From Ostreiculturibacter nitratireducens (GTDB lineage Bacteria > Pseudomonadota > Alphaproteobacteria > Rhodobacterales > Rhodobacteraceae), in the NCBI RefSeq assembly GCF_032670585.1, contig NZ_JAVQHL010000004.1, positions 248,001-312,000 of the forward strand: a stretch of DNA of 64,000 bases, written 5' to 3'. Position 1 is the first letter of the stretch. Each line of letters opens with the position of its first letter. Positions 9,431 through 19,170 of the stretch are shown piece by piece. The translations under genes and the position numbers were made by a program. The notes beneath the pieces were generated by a model. The model was not told the DNA's origin and ran no database searches. It saw only the letters and a program-made list of their open reading frames with translations.

Positions 9431-11080
9431 CTAGCCGGCGAGAAGATCCTGCGCCGCCTGTCGGGCGGCCTCCGTCACGGACTCGCCCGACAGCATCCGC
9501 GCGACCTCGTCCACCCGCTCCTCGGGCGCGAGGGGCACGACCGTCGAGGTCGTCGTCCCGCCTGAAACGCTTTTCTGCACGCGCCAGTGATGCGCGCCCC
9601 GTGCCGCGACCTGAGGCGAGTGGGTGACGACCAGCACCTGCGCGCTTTCCGCCAGCCGGGCAAGGCGCCGCCCCACCGCGTCCGCAGTCGCGCCACCCAC
9701 GCCCCTGTCGATCTCGTCAAAGATCATGGTCGTCACATCCGCCCCGCGCGCGAGGCAGACCTTGAGCGCCAGCAGAAAGCGGGAGAGTTCCCCGCCCGAG
9801 GCGATCCGGCTCAGGGGACCGGGAATCGCGCCGGGATTTGTCGCGATGGTGAAAGCCACCGCGTCCTTGCCATCCTGCCCCGCCTCGCCCTCGCCGACCT
9901 CCGTCACGAACAGGGCCCGGTCGAGCTTCAGTGGCGGAAGCTCCACCGCCATGGCGGCATCGAGCCGTCCTGCGGCCTCGCGCCTGAGCTGCGACAGCTT
10001 GGCGGCGGCCGCCTCGTACTCGGCCGCGGCTTCCGCGATCTCGGCATGCAAGGCGTCGATCTCGGCCGCGCCGCCGTCTATCGCGTCGAGTTTTCTGCGC
10101 AGGTCTCCAGCAAGTTCGCCAAGTTCGTCCGGCATGACCGAATGCTTCCGCGCGAGCCCGCGGATCGCGAAAAGCCGGTCCGCCACGATTTCAAGCCGTC
10201 TCGGATCGAAGGTCAGCGCCTCGAGGCAATTCTCCACGCCCTGCGTGGCCTCACCGAGTTCCGTGATCGCCCGACCGAGCGCCGCGATCGGTTCGTCGAG
10301 CCGGCCCTCGGCCTTCTCCGCCGCGCCGTCGAGCCAGCGCGCCGCATCGGCCATCAGCCCTTCGGCGCCCTCCGGCCCAAGCGCCTGCAAGGCACGCGCA
10401 ATGTCCTCCCGGATACGCTCCGCGCCCTGCATCAGCCGCCGTTCGGTATCCAGCTCGGCCTCTTCGCCGGGTTTCGGGTCGAGTTCCTCAAGTTCCGCGA
10501 CGGCATGGCGCAGGAACTCCTCCTCGGCCGCCGCCTTTCCGAGCGCCTCCTCGGCGGCCTCTAGAAGCCGCCGCTTTCCGCCAAGCCGCGCCCATGCCGC
10601 GCGGGTCGCCGCCAAGGCACCTTCCGCGCCCGCAAAGGCATCCAGAAGCGCCCGGTGGCCGCGCGGGTTCAGGAGACCGCGATCATCCTGCTGGCCGTGA
10701 AGTTCGACCAGCGTTTCGCCCAGGGTTCGAAGGACGTCGGCCGAGGTGCGGCGGTCATTCACGTAGGCGCTCTTGCGTCCATCGGCCGTCATGACGCGGC
10801 GCAGGATCAGTTCGTCGCCCCCGTCGAGCCCGGCGACCTCCAGCACGGCCTGTGCCGGATGGCCTTCCGGCAGGTCGAAGACCGCCGTTACCTCGCCCTG
10901 GGCCGCCCCTGTCCGCACCGTCTCCGCGCGGCCCCGCCATCCGAGGACGAGGCCGAGGCAGTCCAGCAGGATCGATTTCCCCGCCCCGGTCTCGCCAGTG
11001 AGCACGTTCAGGCCCGGCTGGAACTCCAGTTCCAGCCGGTCGATGATCAGCATGTCGCGAATATCGAGGCTGCGGAGCAT
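9431..11080 (-). CDS. recN: DNA repair protein RecN
   Basis: SMC-like ATPase that acts early in recombinational repair of double-strand breaks. The 549 residues begin with the strand MLRSLDIRDML and the Walker A motif GETGAGKS at about 29-36. A long Ala/Glu/Arg-rich coiled coil occupies the middle. The C-terminal half has the ABC signature region (SGGELSRFLLAL), Walker B (IFDEIDRGVGG) and the VTHSPQVAARG switch. It follows bamD by 16 bp and is the last gene of the minus-strand block. I see no LexA-type box directly upstream, so it may depend on upstream promoters. Confidence 0.97.
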   Translation of the reverse strand: MLRSLDIRDMLIIDRLELEFQPGLNVLTGETGAGKSILLDCLGLVLGWRGRAETVRTGAAQGEVTAVFDLPEGHPAQAVLEVAGLDGGDELILRRVMTADGRKSAYVNDRRTSADVLRTLGETLVELHGQQDDRGLLNPRGHRALLDAFAGAEGALAATRAAWARLGGKRRLLEAAEEALGKAAAEEEFLRHAVAELEELDPKPGEEAELDTERRLMQGAERIREDIARALQALGPEGAEGLMADAARWLDGAAEKAEGRLDEPIAALGRAITELGEATQGVENCLEALTFDPRRLEIVADRLFAIRGLARKHSVMPDELGELAGDLRRKLDAIDGGAAEIDALHAEIAEAAAEYEAAAAKLSQLRREAAGRLDAAMAVELPPLKLDRALFVTEVGEGEAGQDGKDAVAFTIATNPGAIPGPLSRIASGGELSRFLLALKVCLARGADVTTMIFDEIDRGVGGATADAVGRRLARLAESAQVLVVTHSPQVAARGAHHWRVQKSVSGGTTTSTVVPLAPEERVDEVARMLSGESVTEAARQAAQDLLAG

Positions 11081-11096
11081 CGCCCCTCCCGATGCC

Positions 11097-11939
11097 TCAG
11101 AGCCACTCGCCCCGCACCATCTGGCGGTAGACCTTGCGCAGCCAGCTGTCGCCCGTGGCCTCGGGACGCAGCCCCCTGCCCGTCAGAAGCGCGTAGCTGT
11201 CCTGATACCACTCCGTGGACTGGAAGTTGTGGCCAAGGATCGCGCCGGCGGTCTGCGCCTCGTCGTTCAGGCCAAGCGACAGGTAGGCCTCCACCAGCCG
11301 GTGCAGCGCCTCGGGCGTGTGCGACGTCGTCTGGAATTCCTCGACCACGACGCGGAAACGGTTGATCGCCGCCGTCCAGTGGCCACGCTTCAGGTAGTAG
11401 CGGCCGATTTCCATCTCCTTCGCGGCGAGATGGTCGAAGGCAAGGTCGAACTTTAGGATCGCCGACTTTGCGTATTCGCTGTCGGGATACTGCTCGATCA
11501 CCACGCGGAGCGCCTGAAGCGCCTGGAAGGTCACACCCTGGTCGCGCCCGACGTCGTCGATCTGGTCGTAGTAGGACAGCGCCAGAAGATACTGCGCGTA
11601 GGCCGCGTCTTCGTCACCCGGGTAGAAGTCGATGTAACGCTGTGCGGAGGCGCGGCTGTTCTCGTAGTCGCGATCCTTGTGGTAGGCGAACGCCTGCATG
11701 ATCAGCGCGCGCTTGGCCCATTCCGAATAGGGATAGAGCCTTTCGACCTCGCCGAAATAGCGGGCCGCGTCCGCGCCCTTGCGCGAATTCTCGAGTTCCC
11801 ACTCGCCGCGCTGATAAATCTCTTCGGCCGTGAAGTTCTCGAGCGCCGGTTCCTGGTTGGCGTTGTCACCACATGCCGCCAGCGTCAGGAGCAGCACGAG
11901 GCCACCGACCTGCCCAGCCGTTCTTATGCCCCTTGCCAT
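11097..11939 (-). CDS. bamD: Outer membrane assembly lipoprotein BamD
   Basis: Lipoprotein of the BAM complex that inserts beta-barrel proteins in the outer membrane. The 280-residue product has a signal peptide ending in a lipobox LAAC with Cys23. TPR-like repeats follow (ALIMQAFAYHK, YAQYLLALSYYDQ and others). The ATG at 11939 was chosen because it gives a clean lipoprotein signal; the longer open frame upstream is noise. It sits between lpxC and recN, a common Rhodobacterales order that groups envelope assembly with the division cluster. Confidence 0.95.
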   Translation of the reverse strand: MARGIRTAGQVGGLVLLLTLAACGDNANQEPALENFTAEEIYQRGEWELENSRKGADAARYFGEVERLYPYSEWAKRALIMQAFAYHKDRDYENSRASAQRYIDFYPGDEDAAYAQYLLALSYYDQIDDVGRDQGVTFQALQALRVVIEQYPDSEYAKSAILKFDLAFDHLAAKEMEIGRYYLKRGHWTAAINRFRVVVEEFQTTSHTPEALHRLVEAYLSLGLNDEAQTAGAILGHNFQSTEWYQDSYALLTGRGLRPEATGDSWLRKVYRQMVRGEWL

Positions 11940-12052
11940 GCCTCTATCCCGCTCCAATTTCCACCAGGGCGCGCATTGCTCCCGGCCCCGTTCAGAGGTT
12001 TCGTAGCACAGAAAAATCGGCTGCGCAAAACGGCTTTCGCTTGTCGGTGCGG

Positions 12053-12973
12053 TCAGGCGACGGCGGCCATGCCCGTGCGGCCAAGGCCCGCCCCCGGCAA
12101 CCTGTCGCGCATTGCCTCGCCGCATTCGACGATCTCGTAGGCGGAAGGCCGGGCGAAAAGAGCGCGCAGAAGCTTGTTCGTCAGCGCGTGGCCCGCGCGG
12201 ATCCCGGTGTAGCGGCCAAGGATCGGCAGGCCCGCCAGCGCAAGGTCACCCAGCGCGTCGAGCATCTTGTGGCGCACCGCCTCGTCGGCATGGCGCAGGC
12301 CCGAAGGCGAAAGCACCTTGTCGCCCTCCACGACCACCGCGTTGTCGTAGGTTCCGCCAAGCGCGAGCCCGTTGGCGCGCATCGCGGCGACGTCCGCCTG
12401 GCGGCAGAAGGTCCGGCTGTCGGCCAGTTCGTGGACGAAGGTGCCGTTTGCCATCACCAGGCGCTTTTCCTGCCGTCCGATCGCGGCGTCGGTGAATTCG
12501 ATGCGGAAATCGATCTCGAAGATGTCCGAGGGCTCGAGTCGCGCCACCGCCTCGCCCTCGCTGACTTCGACCGTTTCGAGAATCCGGAACGCGCGCACCG
12601 GCGCGTCGAGTTCCCGCAGGCCCTTGGCGAGAATGCCGGCCACGAAGGGGGCGGAGGATCCGTCGAGGATCGGAACTTCGGGTCCATCGATTTCCACGAG
12701 AGCATTGTGAATCCCGCAGCCGGCAAGCGCGGCCATCACATGCTCGATCGTCGAGACGCTTGCATCCGGGCCATTGGAAACCAGCGTGCAGAGGCGCGAG
12801 TCCGACACCGCGTCCCAGCGCGCAGGCACCATCGAATCGCCGCGGTCGATATCCGTCCGGCGGAACCAGATGCCGTAGTTCGCAGAGGCAGGGCTGATCG
12901 TCATCCGCGCGCGCTCGCCCGAATGCAGGCCCACGCCCGTGAACGTCACGCTATTTCTGATCGTCGTCTGCAA
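12053..12973 (-). CDS. lpxC: UDP-3-O-acyl-N-acetylglucosamine deacetylase
   Basis: Zinc enzyme catalysing the committed step of lipid A synthesis. The 306 residues keep the expected ligands: His78 in STIEHVMAAL, and His235 and Asp239 in the HKMLD motif. The general-acid region His262 in GHALTN is also present. Length is normal. It lies downstream of ftsZ, separated by a strong terminator, so it likely has its own promoter in 12974-13150. I cannot place that promoter with confidence. Confidence 0.97.
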   Translation of the reverse strand: MQTTIRNSVTFTGVGLHSGERARMTISPASANYGIWFRRTDIDRGDSMVPARWDAVSDSRLCTLVSNGPDASVSTIEHVMAALAGCGIHNALVEIDGPEVPILDGSSAPFVAGILAKGLRELDAPVRAFRILETVEVSEGEAVARLEPSDIFEIDFRIEFTDAAIGRQEKRLVMANGTFVHELADSRTFCRQADVAAMRANGLALGGTYDNAVVVEGDKVLSPSGLRHADEAVRHKMLDALGDLALAGLPILGRYTGIRAGHALTNKLLRALFARPSAYEIVECGEAMRDRLPGAGLGRTGMAAVA

Positions 12974-13144
12974 GCTGCCACCTCAACTAGGCTCCGGGCC
13001 TGGTTGGGCCCCGGCTCCGGCAGCACAGGGGTTAACCAGCGCCCGGGAAAAGCTCAACTCACTCTTTGTAACCATATGAAACATTGCCCTCCAAGGCCGG
13101 CGGCAATCTGCCGAAACGCCGAACCTTCATGGGAAACCATTGAT

Positions 13145-13180
13145 TTCAATAAGAAAAGGGGGCGGCCGGAACCGCCCCCT
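13145..13180 (-). terminator. Rho-independent terminator of ftsZ
   Basis: On the minus strand, 33 bases after the ftsZ stop, there is a perfect 8-bp stem. Its arms lie at 13172-13179 and 13158-13165, with a 6-base loop. The strand then reads TTTTCTTATT. This is a textbook intrinsic terminator and separates ftsZ from lpxC. Confidence 0.9.
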
Positions 13181-13212
13181 CGGATCAAGTTGTGACCGAT
13201 CAACGGTCTTGT

Positions 13213-14805
13213 TCAGTTGGCCTGACGGCGCAGGAAGGCCGGGATCTCGATCCGTTCCTGTTCCGGATCCTGCTCCGGCTCGTCGTCGTAGGCCGAGGTC
13301 ACGCGCGGCTGCTGACGCAGCGGCTGAAGCCGTTCGTGGCGGCCATCGTCCGAGCCATGGCCGGTCATCCGGTTGATGAGCGAGTTGATGCCGAAACGCG
13401 GCTTCTCTGGCGCCGGAGCCGGACGGGCCGGAGCCTGCTGTGCCGCCGGGGCAGCGCGCTGCGCGTTCGGGGTCTTGTTGATCGCCGCCTGAAGGCGCGC
13501 CAGCGCCTCGGGCGAAGGCGTTCCGGGCGCACGCGGGCGGGGCGCCACGAAGCCAGCCGCGTCTTCCTCGACATGCATTTCGCGGGCAGCGGGTTCCGGC
13601 CGGTACGCGGGCGCGGGAACCTCGCCCTCGTCCTCGGCCTCGGCGGCCGCCTCGGCAAGAGCCTGGGCCGGTTCGAAGCCTTCGAACAGGGAAGGCTCCT
13701 CTTCCCGGAGCCTCTCGGCGGCGGGCGCCGGAGCGGCGGGGGGCGCGACCGGAGCGGCAGGCGCGGCCGCAGCCGGCGCAGCCGCCGGGAGCGGATCGGC
13801 CATGCGGCGGCGCGCGACCGGCGCTTCCGCGACGATCTCGGACGCGTCGATCCCGGTCGCGACGACCGAAACCCGCATCAGGCCCTCCATCGCCTCGTCC
13901 AGCGTCGAGCCGACGATGATGTTGGCGTCCGGGTCCACTTCCTCGCGGATACGGTTCGCGGCCTCGTCGAGTTCAAACAGCGTCAGGTCGTAACCGCCAG
14001 TGATGTTGATGAGAACGCCCTTGGCGCCGCGCAGGCTGATCTCGTCCAGAAGCGGGTTGGCGATCGCCTTCTCCGCCGCCTGGATCGCGCGATCCTCGCC
14101 AGAGGCTTCGCCCGTGCCCATCATGGCCTTGCCCATCTCGTCCATCACCGAGCGGACGTCGGCGAAGTCGAGGTTGATGAGACCCGGACGCACCATGAGG
14201 TCCGTCACGCCCTTTACGCCCTGGTAGAGCACGTCGTCGGCCATCGCGAAGGCTTCGGTGAAGGTCGTCTTCTCGTTCGCGAGGCGAAAGAGGTTCTGGT
14301 TCGGAATGACGATCAGCGTGTCGACGACCTTCTGGAGCGCCTCGATCCCCATGTCGGCCTGTCGCATCCGCTTGCCGCCCTCGAACTGGAACGGCTTCGT
14401 GACGACGCCGACCGTGAGGACGCCAAGCTCGCGTGCGGCCTGAGCGATGATCGGCGCCGCGCCGGTGCCGGTGCCGCCCCCCATGCCGGCCGTGATGAAG
14501 CACATGTGCGCGCCCGCGAGATGGTCGACGATCTCTTCGATCGTCTCCTCCGCGGCCGCCGCGCCGACCGTCGGACGGGCGCCGGCGCCAAGACCTTCGG
14601 TGACCTTCACGCCCATCTGGATGCGGGAGTTCGCCTTGCTCTGCTGAAGGGCCTGGGCGTCGGTGTTGGCGACGACGAATTCGACGCCCTCGAGGTTCTT
14701 GTCGATCATGTTGTTGACGGCGTTGCCGCCTGCGCCGCCGACGCCGAAAACGGTGATCCGCGGCTTGAGTTCTTCCCGGTCGCTCATCATCAGGTTCAAA
14801 GTCAT
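13213..14805 (-). CDS. ftsZ: Cell division protein FtsZ
   Basis: Tubulin-like GTPase that forms the Z ring. The 530 residues include the nucleotide-binding GGGTGTG at about 109-115, plus the T7-loop region around residue 210. After the globular core (about residue 325) comes an unusually long Ala/Pro/Glu-rich linker of nearly 190 residues. The conserved tail IPAFLRRQAN, which binds FtsA and other partners, ends the protein. Long linkers are typical of alphaproteobacterial FtsZ. The gene follows ftsA after a 194-bp gap that may carry its own promoter and ends in a strong terminator. Confidence 0.98.
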   Translation of the reverse strand: MTLNLMMSDREELKPRITVFGVGGAGGNAVNNMIDKNLEGVEFVVANTDAQALQQSKANSRIQMGVKVTEGLGAGARPTVGAAAAEETIEEIVDHLAGAHMCFITAGMGGGTGTGAAPIIAQAARELGVLTVGVVTKPFQFEGGKRMRQADMGIEALQKVVDTLIVIPNQNLFRLANEKTTFTEAFAMADDVLYQGVKGVTDLMVRPGLINLDFADVRSVMDEMGKAMMGTGEASGEDRAIQAAEKAIANPLLDEISLRGAKGVLINITGGYDLTLFELDEAANRIREEVDPDANIIVGSTLDEAMEGLMRVSVVATGIDASEIVAEAPVARRRMADPLPAAAPAAAAPAAPVAPPAAPAPAAERLREEEPSLFEGFEPAQALAEAAAEAEDEGEVPAPAYRPEPAAREMHVEEDAAGFVAPRPRAPGTPSPEALARLQAAINKTPNAQRAAPAAQQAPARPAPAPEKPRFGINSLINRMTGHGSDDGRHERLQPLRQQPRVTSAYDDEPEQDPEQERIEIPAFLRRQAN

Positions 14806-14999
14806 TACTATGTCCGCCTGTTTATATGTTCCGCCTGCTGCGCACGCCGTACCGGAGCGCCACTCATTTCCGACCCCGTTCCGTGAAACTTACTGATTCC
14901 GCCCTGCGAGGTCACGAAAAAAACACCCGGAACCCACAAAATCTGGGGCAATTTTGTCGGCCTTCAGCGTGATTTCGCCGATTTCGCAACATGCTGCGG

Positions 15000-16331
15000 T
15001 TACCAGTTGTCCCTGAACCATTTGACCGCTCTTCTCAGCGACCGGGCCGGGTATCTCTCGGCCGGAATCTCGAAATCCCACCACTCATCCTGCGGATGCG
15101 CGGCGAAGAGGCACAGGCCCACGGCGGCGGCGAAGGCCGGGCCCGTCGCAGCCTGCGGCAGCCCCTGCACGCGAAGCGGCCGGCCGAGCCGCACCTGCTG
15201 CCCCATGATCCGGCTCGCGAGCCCGTCGAGACCGGGGATCTGGCTGGCCCCGCCCGTCAGCACGATCTGCTGGCCCGGCAGGCTCTCGAAGCCGGCCGCC
15301 TCGAGCCGCGCCCGCGCCTCTTCGAGGATCTCCTCGACCCTCGGGCGCATGATGCCGATGAGCTCTGTCCGGCTTACCTTGCGCCGGTCCTTTTCCCAGT
15401 CGCCGCAGTCCGCGCCGATCTCGATCATCTCGCGGTCGTCCATCCCCGTGGCCTGCACGCCGCCGTTCAGTGTCTTGATGCGTTCCGCCGTCGCCATCGG
15501 GACCTGCAGGCCCTTCGAGATGTCCGAGGTGACATGGTCCCCGCCCATCCGCACGGCGTCGGCGTAGATCATGTGCTTCTTCATGAAGATCGAGATGCCG
15601 GTGGACCCGCCGCCGAGATCGATGCAGGCCGAGCCGAGTTCCTGCTCGTCCTCGACAAGGCTCGCGATACCGGCCGCGTAGGCCGACGAGGCGACGCCCG
15701 CGAGTTCGAGGTCGCAGCGCTTGATGCAGTAGATGAGATTGCGGATCGCGGCTTCCTCGACCGTCAGGAGGTGCATGTCCACCGCCAGCCGGTTGCCGAT
15801 CTGGCCTCGCGGATCGCCAAGGCCGGACCGGTGATCCAGAGCGAAGTTCACGGGCTGCGCGTGCAGCACCTCCCGCCCCTCGCCAAAGTCCGGGACGTCG
15901 CAGGCCGCAAGCACGCGGGCCACGTCCTGTTCACTGACCGGCGCCTCGCTGAGCTCGATCTCTCCGGCAAGGCCGTAGCTTCTGGGCCGAGCGCCGGCGA
16001 AACAGGCGATGACGTGGTCCACGCGCACGTTGGCCATCTTCTGTGCCGCCTGCACGGCGGTGCGGATCGCGCGCTCCGTCTCGCCCATCGCGTCGATCTC
16101 GCCGAAGCGGACGCCGCGCGAACGGGTCGTCGCCGCGCCAATCACGCGGAAAGAGGACTGCCCGGCCATCGAGCCCAGCCCATCCTCGCGGAATTGTTCC
16201 GGCCCGTCGAAGCGCAGGATCAGACAGGCGATCTTCGACGATCCAACGTCCAGGATCGCGATCACGCCGCGCTGCATTGCGGCCTTGCGCATCGCGCGCA
16301 TAGCGCGCTGGGACTGGTAGAGATCCTTCAT
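15000..16331 (-). CDS. ftsA: Cell division protein FtsA
   Basis: Actin-like ATPase that tethers FtsZ to the membrane. The 443 residues show the phosphate-1 motif ILDVGSSKIACL near the N terminus, CIDLGGGSTGISIF (phosphate 2) and VLTGGASQIPGL (adenosine motif). The C terminus ends in a basic amphipathic helix (SLRRAVKWFRDNW), the membrane-targeting sequence. The start overlaps the ftsQ stop by 4 bp, so the two are coupled. Confidence 0.97.
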   Translation of the reverse strand: MKDLYQSQRAMRAMRKAAMQRGVIAILDVGSSKIACLILRFDGPEQFREDGLGSMAGQSSFRVIGAATTRSRGVRFGEIDAMGETERAIRTAVQAAQKMANVRVDHVIACFAGARPRSYGLAGEIELSEAPVSEQDVARVLAACDVPDFGEGREVLHAQPVNFALDHRSGLGDPRGQIGNRLAVDMHLLTVEEAAIRNLIYCIKRCDLELAGVASSAYAAGIASLVEDEQELGSACIDLGGGSTGISIFMKKHMIYADAVRMGGDHVTSDISKGLQVPMATAERIKTLNGGVQATGMDDREMIEIGADCGDWEKDRRKVSRTELIGIMRPRVEEILEEARARLEAAGFESLPGQQIVLTGGASQIPGLDGLASRIMGQQVRLGRPLRVQGLPQAATGPAFAAAVGLCLFAAHPQDEWWDFEIPAERYPARSLRRAVKWFRDNW

Positions 16332-17296
16332 TCCGCTGCCACCTCGGTCTCGTTGCCGCCCTGTTCGTTTCCTTTGAGTGCGCCCTCCGCAAGGCGGATC
16401 GTCGGGCGATGTTCATTGCGCATGTCGACGACGGTGATGTCGCGCGCGAGCATCTCCTCGGCCTGATCCAGAGCGATCACCCGTTCGAGGGCACGCACAG
16501 CGCCCTCCTCGGGCAGGAGGATGCGCTGGTCGCGGTTCAGCACCAGGTCCCAGCGCCGTTCGCCGACGCGGACGAGCCCCCGCACTCGACCGATCACCGG
16601 CTTCGCGGCGGCGAGCAGCGCGAGCGCCTCGGGTACGGCCTTGTCGGCGCCCGCACCCGCCAGGAGCGGCAGGTCGGCGCGCGCCTCGCGGTCCAGAAGC
16701 GTCGCGACCCGGTGTCCCGTTCCGTCGACGAGGTCGAGCCGCCCCTGCGTGCGCCAGATCGCGGCGGGCACCCGCTCGGTCACGTCCACCTGCAGGATTC
16801 CGCCCGGCCGAACGCGGACCTGGGCCCGGGCGACGGCATCGATGTCGCTCACCACCTGGCGGAGAGCCTCGAGGTCGAGATCAAAGGAGGAGACCGGCAG
16901 GTTCACCGGCATCATCGCGCGGATCGCCTCCGCGACCTCCGGCGCCGCGCCATCGACCGCCATCATGGTCACCATGAACTCCGGGCGCTCCTGCACTTCC
17001 CGCTTCATCTCGGCGAAGCGGTCGACGAAGGCGTCCCTGCGGACCTCGTCCGAGAACCAGATTCCGACGGAAAGCGTCACGACGAACGCCGGCAGGCCCA
17101 CGCGCAGCGCCGTCCGGAAAACGGGCGTGAGCCACAGCCGCTGCATGCGGTAGGCGATGCGGCTCGGCGCGGGGTCACGCGGCCCGTCGGCGTCGTGTTT
17201 CTGAGGCCGCACCCGGCGCGGGAAGACCGGCGCCCGCTTCTCGCGGGGCTCGGGGGCGGATGGCGGATAACGGCGCTCGGCGATCAGCGGTTGCAT
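16328..17296 (-). CDS. ftsQ: Cell division protein FtsQ
   Basis: Bitopic divisome protein linking early and late division proteins. The 322-residue product has a basic, Pro-rich cytoplasmic N terminus and one membrane segment at about 62-81 (LRVGLPAFVVTLSVGIWF). A periplasmic POTRA domain follows with VTERVPAAIW at its end, then the FtsQ beta domain. I chose the ATG at 17296, which lies inside the 3' end of ddl (13-bp overlap). Longer frames upstream are antisense-like noise within ddl. The stop overlaps ftsA by 4 bp. Confidence 0.93.
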   Translation of the reverse strand: MQPLIAERRYPPSAPEPREKRAPVFPRRVRPQKHDADGPRDPAPSRIAYRMQRLWLTPVFRTALRVGLPAFVVTLSVGIWFSDEVRRDAFVDRFAEMKREVQERPEFMVTMMAVDGAAPEVAEAIRAMMPVNLPVSSFDLDLEALRQVVSDIDAVARAQVRVRPGGILQVDVTERVPAAIWRTQGRLDLVDGTGHRVATLLDREARADLPLLAGAGADKAVPEALALLAAAKPVIGRVRGLVRVGERRWDLVLNRDQRILLPEEGAVRALERVIALDQAEEMLARDITVVDMRNEHRPTIRLAEGALKGNEQGGNETEVAAE

Positions 17297-18207
17297 GACG
17301 CATCCTCCACGATCCAGCGGCAGAGCTCGGGGAACGAAATACCCACATGCGCCGCCTGTTCGGGCGAGAGCGAGGTCGGCGTCATTCCCGGCTGCGTGTT
17401 CGTCTCCAGAAGGACGAGCCCCGCCAGCCCGCGCGCCTCGTCCCAGCGGAAATCGGTGCGGCTGAGGCCCCGGCAGCCCAGAACCTCGTGCGCGCGCCGC
17501 GCGTAATCGAGGCAGGCTTCTGCGATCTCTTCCGGGATCTCCGCCGGCAGAACGTGGCGCGATCCCCCGGGCATGTATTTTGCAGCGTAGTCGTACCAAC
17601 CTTCGGTGATGATCTCGGTGACGCAGAGCGCGCGGTCGCCCATCACGCTGACGGTCAGTTCCCGCCCCGGCGCGTAGGTTTCGACCATCACGATCTCCGG
17701 CATCTCGGCCGACAGTTTCGGCGGCGTGTTCGCCCCTTCGCCGACGATGTAGACCCCGACGGAGGACCCCTCGTTGTTGGGCTTCACGACATAGGGCGGC
17801 GGCAGCACGTGCTGCGCCATCACCTCGGCCTTGCTGGCAAGACGGCTTTCCACCACCGGCAACCCGGCTGTCCGGTAGGCGTCCTTCGACCGCGTCTTGT
17901 CCATTGCCATCGCGGAGGCCAGAACGCCCGAATGGGTGTAGGGGATGCCAAGCCACTCCAGCATTCCCTGGACGCAGCCATCCTCACCCCAGCGACCGTG
18001 GAGCGCGTTGAAACAGACATCGGGGGAAATTTCGGTAAGACGTGCCGACAGGTCGCGGCCCGCATCGACCTCGACCACCTCGAAACCCGCCTCCCGCAGG
18101 GCCCGGGCGCACTCGCGCCCCGAGACGAGCGACACCTCCCGCTCGGCCGAGAGTCCGCCCATCAGTACCGCCACCTTGGGGGCTGTCCTGCTCGACACAC
18201 CCGCCAC
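17284..18207 (-). CDS. ddl: D-alanine--D-alanine ligase
   Basis: ATP-grasp enzyme making the D-Ala-D-Ala dipeptide for peptidoglycan. The 307 residues begin with VAVLMGGLSAEREVSL, the signature glycine loop of Ddl. They include HGRWGEDG, VKPNNEGSSVGV and the metal-binding end LLETNTQPGMT. Length is normal for DdlB-type enzymes. It lies 39 bp after murB and overlaps ftsQ by 13 bp. Confidence 0.97.
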   Translation of the reverse strand: MAGVSSRTAPKVAVLMGGLSAEREVSLVSGRECARALREAGFEVVEVDAGRDLSARLTEISPDVCFNALHGRWGEDGCVQGMLEWLGIPYTHSGVLASAMAMDKTRSKDAYRTAGLPVVESRLASKAEVMAQHVLPPPYVVKPNNEGSSVGVYIVGEGANTPPKLSAEMPEIVMVETYAPGRELTVSVMGDRALCVTEIITEGWYDYAAKYMPGGSRHVLPAEIPEEIAEACLDYARRAHEVLGCRGLSRTDFRWDEARGLAGLVLLETNTQPGMTPTSLSPEQAAHVGISFPELCRWIVEDASCNR

Positions 18208-18246
18208 GTTCGCCTCACAGGGCCTTTAGGCCCTTCTATTTGTTAT

Positions 18247-19170
18247 CTAATCTGCCGCCGGTTCGCCGACGCGCATGATTTCCCACTCTAACGATATTCC
18301 CGAGTTCTGCAAAACCCTTTTTCGAACTTCCTCGCCAAGCCCTTCGAGATCGGCGGCCGTGGCGCCGCCCGCGTTGATGAGAAAATTCGAATGCTTTTCA
18401 GACATCTGCGCGCCGCCAAGCCTGGCGCCCCGCATTCCCGCGTCGTCGATGAGCTTCCAGGCCTTGAGTTCGTGCGTGTCGTCCTCCCGACCCGTCGAGG
18501 AGAAGCCCGCCGGATTGCGGAAGGTGGAGCCGGCCGACCGCTCCTTCGTGGGCTGCGAGGCGTCACGCCGAGCGAGTTGCTCGGCCATCCTGGCTTCAAG
18601 CGCCGCCGGGTCGCCGCGCTCGCCCTCGAATGTCGCCTCGATGATCACCATACCATCGGGAACGTCCGTCTGCCGGTAGCGGAAATTCAGGTCCTCGGCG
18701 GTCAGCGTCACGACGCGGCCGTCCCGCGCCACCGCCTTGGCGGAGACGAAGTGATCGGCGACATAGGTGCCGTAGCAGCCGGCATTCATCCGAACCGCAC
18801 CGCCGATCGCGCCCGGAATGGTCCGGAGGAACGTCAGGTCCACGCCCGCCTCGGCCGCGCGCCGCGCCACATGCGCGTCGAGTGCTGCGGCGCCGGCAGT
18901 CACGCGGTTCCCCTCCACGGTGATCGCGTTGAACCCGCGACCCAGCCGGATCACGACCGCGCGGATGCCGCCATCGCGAACGATCAGGTTGGAACCGACC
19001 CCCATGGGGAAGACGGGCACGGCGGGATCGAGCGCGGCAAGGAACTGCGAGAGGTCCTCGGTATCTACCGGCTGGAACAGCCAGTCCGCCGGCCCCCCGA
19101 CCCTGAGCCATGTAAGATCCGCCAGCGGCCTGTCGGCCGTCAGCGTTCCGCGAACCTCGGGCAACTTCAT
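18247..19170 (-). CDS. murB: UDP-N-acetylenolpyruvoylglucosamine reductase
   Basis: FAD-dependent NADPH reductase that finishes UDP-MurNAc synthesis. The 307 residues include the FAD-binding PMGVGSNLIVRDGG segment and IPGAIGGAVRMNAGCYG. SAGSTFRNP holds the catalytic Ser, and the C-terminal SEKHSNFLIN also fits. This is a type I/II MurB of usual length. The start overlaps the stop of the upstream DUF2484 gene by 4 bp (ATGA). Confidence 0.97.
   Translation of the reverse strand: MKLPEVRGTLTADRPLADLTWLRVGGPADWLFQPVDTEDLSQFLAALDPAVPVFPMGVGSNLIVRDGGIRAVVIRLGRGFNAITVEGNRVTAGAAALDAHVARRAAEAGVDLTFLRTIPGAIGGAVRMNAGCYGTYVADHFVSAKAVARDGRVVTLTAEDLNFRYRQTDVPDGMVIIEATFEGERGDPAALEARMAEQLARRDASQPTKERSAGSTFRNPAGFSSTGREDDTHELKAWKLIDDAGMRGARLGGAQMSEKHSNFLINAGGATAADLEGLGEEVRKRVLQNSGISLEWEIMRVGEPAAD

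Noticed and set aside
13030..13036. GTTAACC between ftsZ and lpxC as a CtrA site.
   Set aside because: Only one half-site; no second TTAA at the required 7-base spacing.
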